The notes under the pieces: generated by a model | Database searches by the model: none | Seen by the model: only the letters and a program-made list of their open reading frames with translations | Told to the model about the DNA's origin: nothing | In this document: positions 62,134 to 64,000 of the stretch, in pieces | How the letters are laid out: every line of letters begins with the position of its first letter | How positions within the stretch are numbered: position 1 is the first letter of the stretch | Assembly (NCBI RefSeq): GCF_030052815.1 | Contig: NC_079509.1 | Span: 42,340,750-42,404,749, forward strand | Direction: 5' to 3' | Length of the DNA stretch: 64,000 bases | Source: Hevea brasiliensis | Taxonomy: Eukaryota > Streptophyta > Magnoliopsida > Malpighiales > Euphorbiaceae | Position numbers and translations under genes: made by a program

Positions 62134-62175
<42 letters not shown>
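62134..62175. repeat. Compound (TA)n(TG)n microsatellite in the kinase 3' UTR
   Basis: ATATATATAT is followed by about 16 TG units. It begins four bases beyond the stop codon of the kinase (minus strand), so it must be transcribed as part of its 3' UTR. Confidence 0.9.
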
Positions 62176-62176
<1 letters not shown>

Positions 62177-62178
62177 CA

Positions 62179-64000
62179 TCACTGATGCACTGCTGATTCA
62201 ATATCTTTAAGAAGTCCAACTATCTGCTGCATGCTTGGACGCTTCGAGGGAATGTCCGCTGTGCACAGATAAGCAATCTTGAGGGCCTCCCCCATTTCAT
62301 GTTCTGGTCCTGTATCACGAATTTTTGAATCAATAGCTTTTAGCCCTTGGTTCTTCCTTACCAATCCTCTAACCCAACTCACCAAAGTTGCATCGTTTTC
62401 TTCAGGATAATCATCTCCGACCGGCTTTTTCCCAGTAATTAGCTCAAACAAAACAACTCCATAGCAATAGACATCGGATTTTGGTGTTGGGCAGTTGTTA
62501 TCTGGATCAGAAAACTCTGGAGGAACATAACCTGGTGAGCCACGAGCAATCTCCTCATCTAAACCACTGCCAAAGACCTTGCCCAGTCCAAAATCAGATA
62601 ACCTTGGCTCCAGTTTATAATTCAGGTAAACACTGCTAGCTTTAACGTCTCTATGAATAAGTGGGGGTGAGCAACCATGATGAAGAAATGCCAATGCACG
62701 AGCAGTGCCAAGAGCAATTTTGTGTCGAAATCTCCAGGTTGTTAATAACCCTTCAGAGCCAACATTTTGAATGCCATTATTATCATCTTCTTCCCAGGTG
62801 TCGGTGCTCCAATCTTCAGTTGTTTGGACGCCAAGTGGCAAGTCATGAAGTAAATTCTGCAAGTTCCCATTCTCCATGTAATCATAGATAGCAATTCTTT
62901 GATCTCCTGCTACGCAATATCCAGTCAATGGAACAAGATTAGGATGCTTAATTCGACCAAGATACTCAAGCTCTCTTGCAGCTTCTTGGTCTGTCAATGT
63001 AGATCCATGGACTAAAACTTTAACAGCTACATGAATTCCACCAGGCAGAAATCCCCTGTAAACAGGCCCAAATTTCCCTTCAGCCAAAAGGGTGCCTCTG
63101 TCAAAACCTGAAGTTGCAGATAAGAGGTCTGCAAAAGTGATATTCAGCAATGGCTTCTCAAAAATCACTACAGGGACTGATGTTGCCTGCTTAACATCAG
63201 CAACCCATGTGGTTGAATCAGTATGGAATGAAAATGGACCTGAAATATTTTGTTCATCTTTGTATGAGGTTTGTTTTACCGCCCACTTACTGGATTTCCT
63301 TCTACAGCCGATAGCCAGAAATAGCAGCCCAGCGAGCAAGCAGACCATTGAGAGGGTTAAGGCAAGAGCAAGTTTTAATCCCTTGTGTTGGTTGGCCTTT
63401 CTTTTAAAGATGCCTAGGTTTGCTGCAATTGGGCAACTGTTTAATGATCCATAGAATTGTCTTTGGAAGATTTCAGAGGAAAATTCAGAAGCACAAAGGG
63501 TTAAGTTGTTGTAAGAGAAGTTGAATCTTTCCATCCATTGGAGTTTTTGTAAGAGAGGCAATGGGATTTCTCCACTCAAATTGTTATGTGAAACATCAAG
63601 AACTTGGAGGTTTTTTGTAGGTAATAAAGGAATTGAGCCACTGAGATGATTCTCAGACAGATCAAGTGTACGCAGATTACTCAATTGTGCAATTTCTCTA
63701 GGAACATGGCCAACGAGACTAGTTTTAGACAAATTGAGAAACTCTAAATCCCCAAGCATATCAATTCGTGGAAATTCCTGCTTATCAAATCTATTGAGTG
63801 CAAGATTAAGGTATTTGAGATTTTGAGCTTGATTTAGATAGGGAAAAATATCCCCACTAAGTTGATTCTCAGACAGGTCCAAGTAAATCAAATGAGACCA
63901 ATTGTAGCTAGAATTGAATTGTACCTGAGAAATGTGACCTTGAAACTGGTTCCTGCTTAGGTCTATCACCTCCAACATTCCCAGAAACACACCCATAACT
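62179..64000 (-). CDS. LRR receptor-like kinase, At2g24230-like (5' end outside window)
   Basis: A single-pass plasma-membrane receptor kinase, ligand unknown. Numbering from the first visible Met (63996), 605 residues remain, and the frame stays open to the edge. Residues 1-165 are leucine-rich repeats ([16 protein letters not shown] type), followed by a Cys pair (168, 188), a membrane helix at 206-231 and a basic stop-transfer CRRK. The kinase spans about 290-600. Lys326 (VAVK), Glu342 (likely), HRD 448-450 and DFG 468-470 are present. The Gly loop reads LAEGKFG, first Gly replaced by Ala305. The catalytic-loop Asn of HRDxKxxN is Ser455, and the APE motif is PPE. An acidic insert lies at 386-417 (WEEDDNNG). 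The C-terminus ends [14 protein letters not shown] at 62179. The N-terminus with signal peptide is missing from the window. The resemblance to the Arabidopsis gene is from memory of the family. Confidence 0.93.
   Translation of the reverse strand, partial: VMGVFLGMLEVIDLSRNQFQGHISQVQFNSSYNWSHLIYLDLSENQLSGDIFPYLNQAQNLKYLNLALNRFDKQEFPRIDMLGDLEFLNLSKTSLVGHVPREIAQLSNLRTLDLSENHLSGSIPLLPTKNLQVLDVSHNNLSGEIPLPLLQKLQWMERFNFSYNNLTLCASEFSSEIFQRQFYGSLNSCPIAANLGIFKRKANQHKGLKLALALTLSMVCLLAGLLFLAIGCRRKSSKWAVKQTSYKDEQNISGPFSFHTDSTTWVADVKQATSVPVVIFEKPLLNITFADLLSATSGFDRGTLLAEGKFGPVYRGFLPGGIHVAVKVLVHGSTLTDQEAARELEYLGRIKHPNLVPLTGYCVAGDQRIAIYDYMENGNLQNLLHDLPLGVQTTEDWSTDTWEEDDNNGIQNVGSEGLLTTWRFRHKIALGTARALAFLHHGCSPPLIHRDVKASSVYLNYKLEPRLSDFGLGKVFGSGLDEEIARGSPGYVPPEFSDPDNNCPTPKSDVYCYGVVLFELITGKKPVGDDYPEENDATLVSWVRGLVRKNQGLKAIDSKIRDTGPEHEMGEALKIAYLCTADIPSKRPSMQQIVGLLKDIESAVHQ

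Noticed and set aside
1..64000. tRNA, rRNA or organellar gene insertions
   Set aside because: I looked for cloverleaf-like A/B boxes and for conserved rRNA words and saw none, apart from the short tRNA-complementary primer sites of the retroelements.

Overview
The window is nuclear DNA of a flowering plant, almost certainly a dicot. Two host genes have typical plant intron/exon or receptor-kinase architecture, and nearly everything between them is plant-type transposable-element sequence. The style of the elements would fit a Malpighiales genome such as a Euphorbiaceae species, but that is only an impression.

Host genes. (1) A complete five-exon gene for translation factor eIF5A lies on the minus strand at 8616-11284. 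All splice sites are GT/AG and all introns are phase 0, giving 160 residues. (2) The 3' part of an LRR receptor-like kinase gene resembling Arabidopsis At2g24230 lies on the minus strand from 62179 to the window edge. No other intact host gene was found.

Layout. 1-1396: truncated solo LTR (family II). 1397-7038: a gypsy-like coding remnant split by a 5 kb degenerate hAT transposon (1983-7030). 7039-8330: short duplications. 8330-11475: eIF5A with promoter and 3' UTR. 11476-14730: AT-rich DNA. 14731-18598: a decayed LTR element split by a family I solo LTR (15614-18157). 19365-19873: hAT-type MITE. 21990-35867: a complete but heavily mutated family I chromovirus, with a family II solo LTR in its gag and a MITE in its 3' LTR. 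36687-37503: another hAT-type MITE. 38165-40287: a second dead hAT transposase. 40832-56868: a family II solo LTR split by a 12.1 kb, much younger family III chromovirus (40846-52983). 56874-62178: AT-rich DNA with small repeat elements. 62179-64000: the receptor kinase.

Interpretation. Target-site duplications could be read at most insertion boundaries, so the order of insertions can be reconstructed. Both chromoviruses have an initiator-Met primer site, gag, protease, RT, RNase H, integrase and a chromodomain-like tail, but both carry stops and frameshifts. No novel multi-gene system was found. The most interesting signals are the nested insertions, palindromes and W-box-like motifs in the 3.6 kb family III LTR, a catalytic-loop substitution in the receptor kinase, and a telo-box at the eIF5A promoter. 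All assignments come from reading the sequence; no database search was run.
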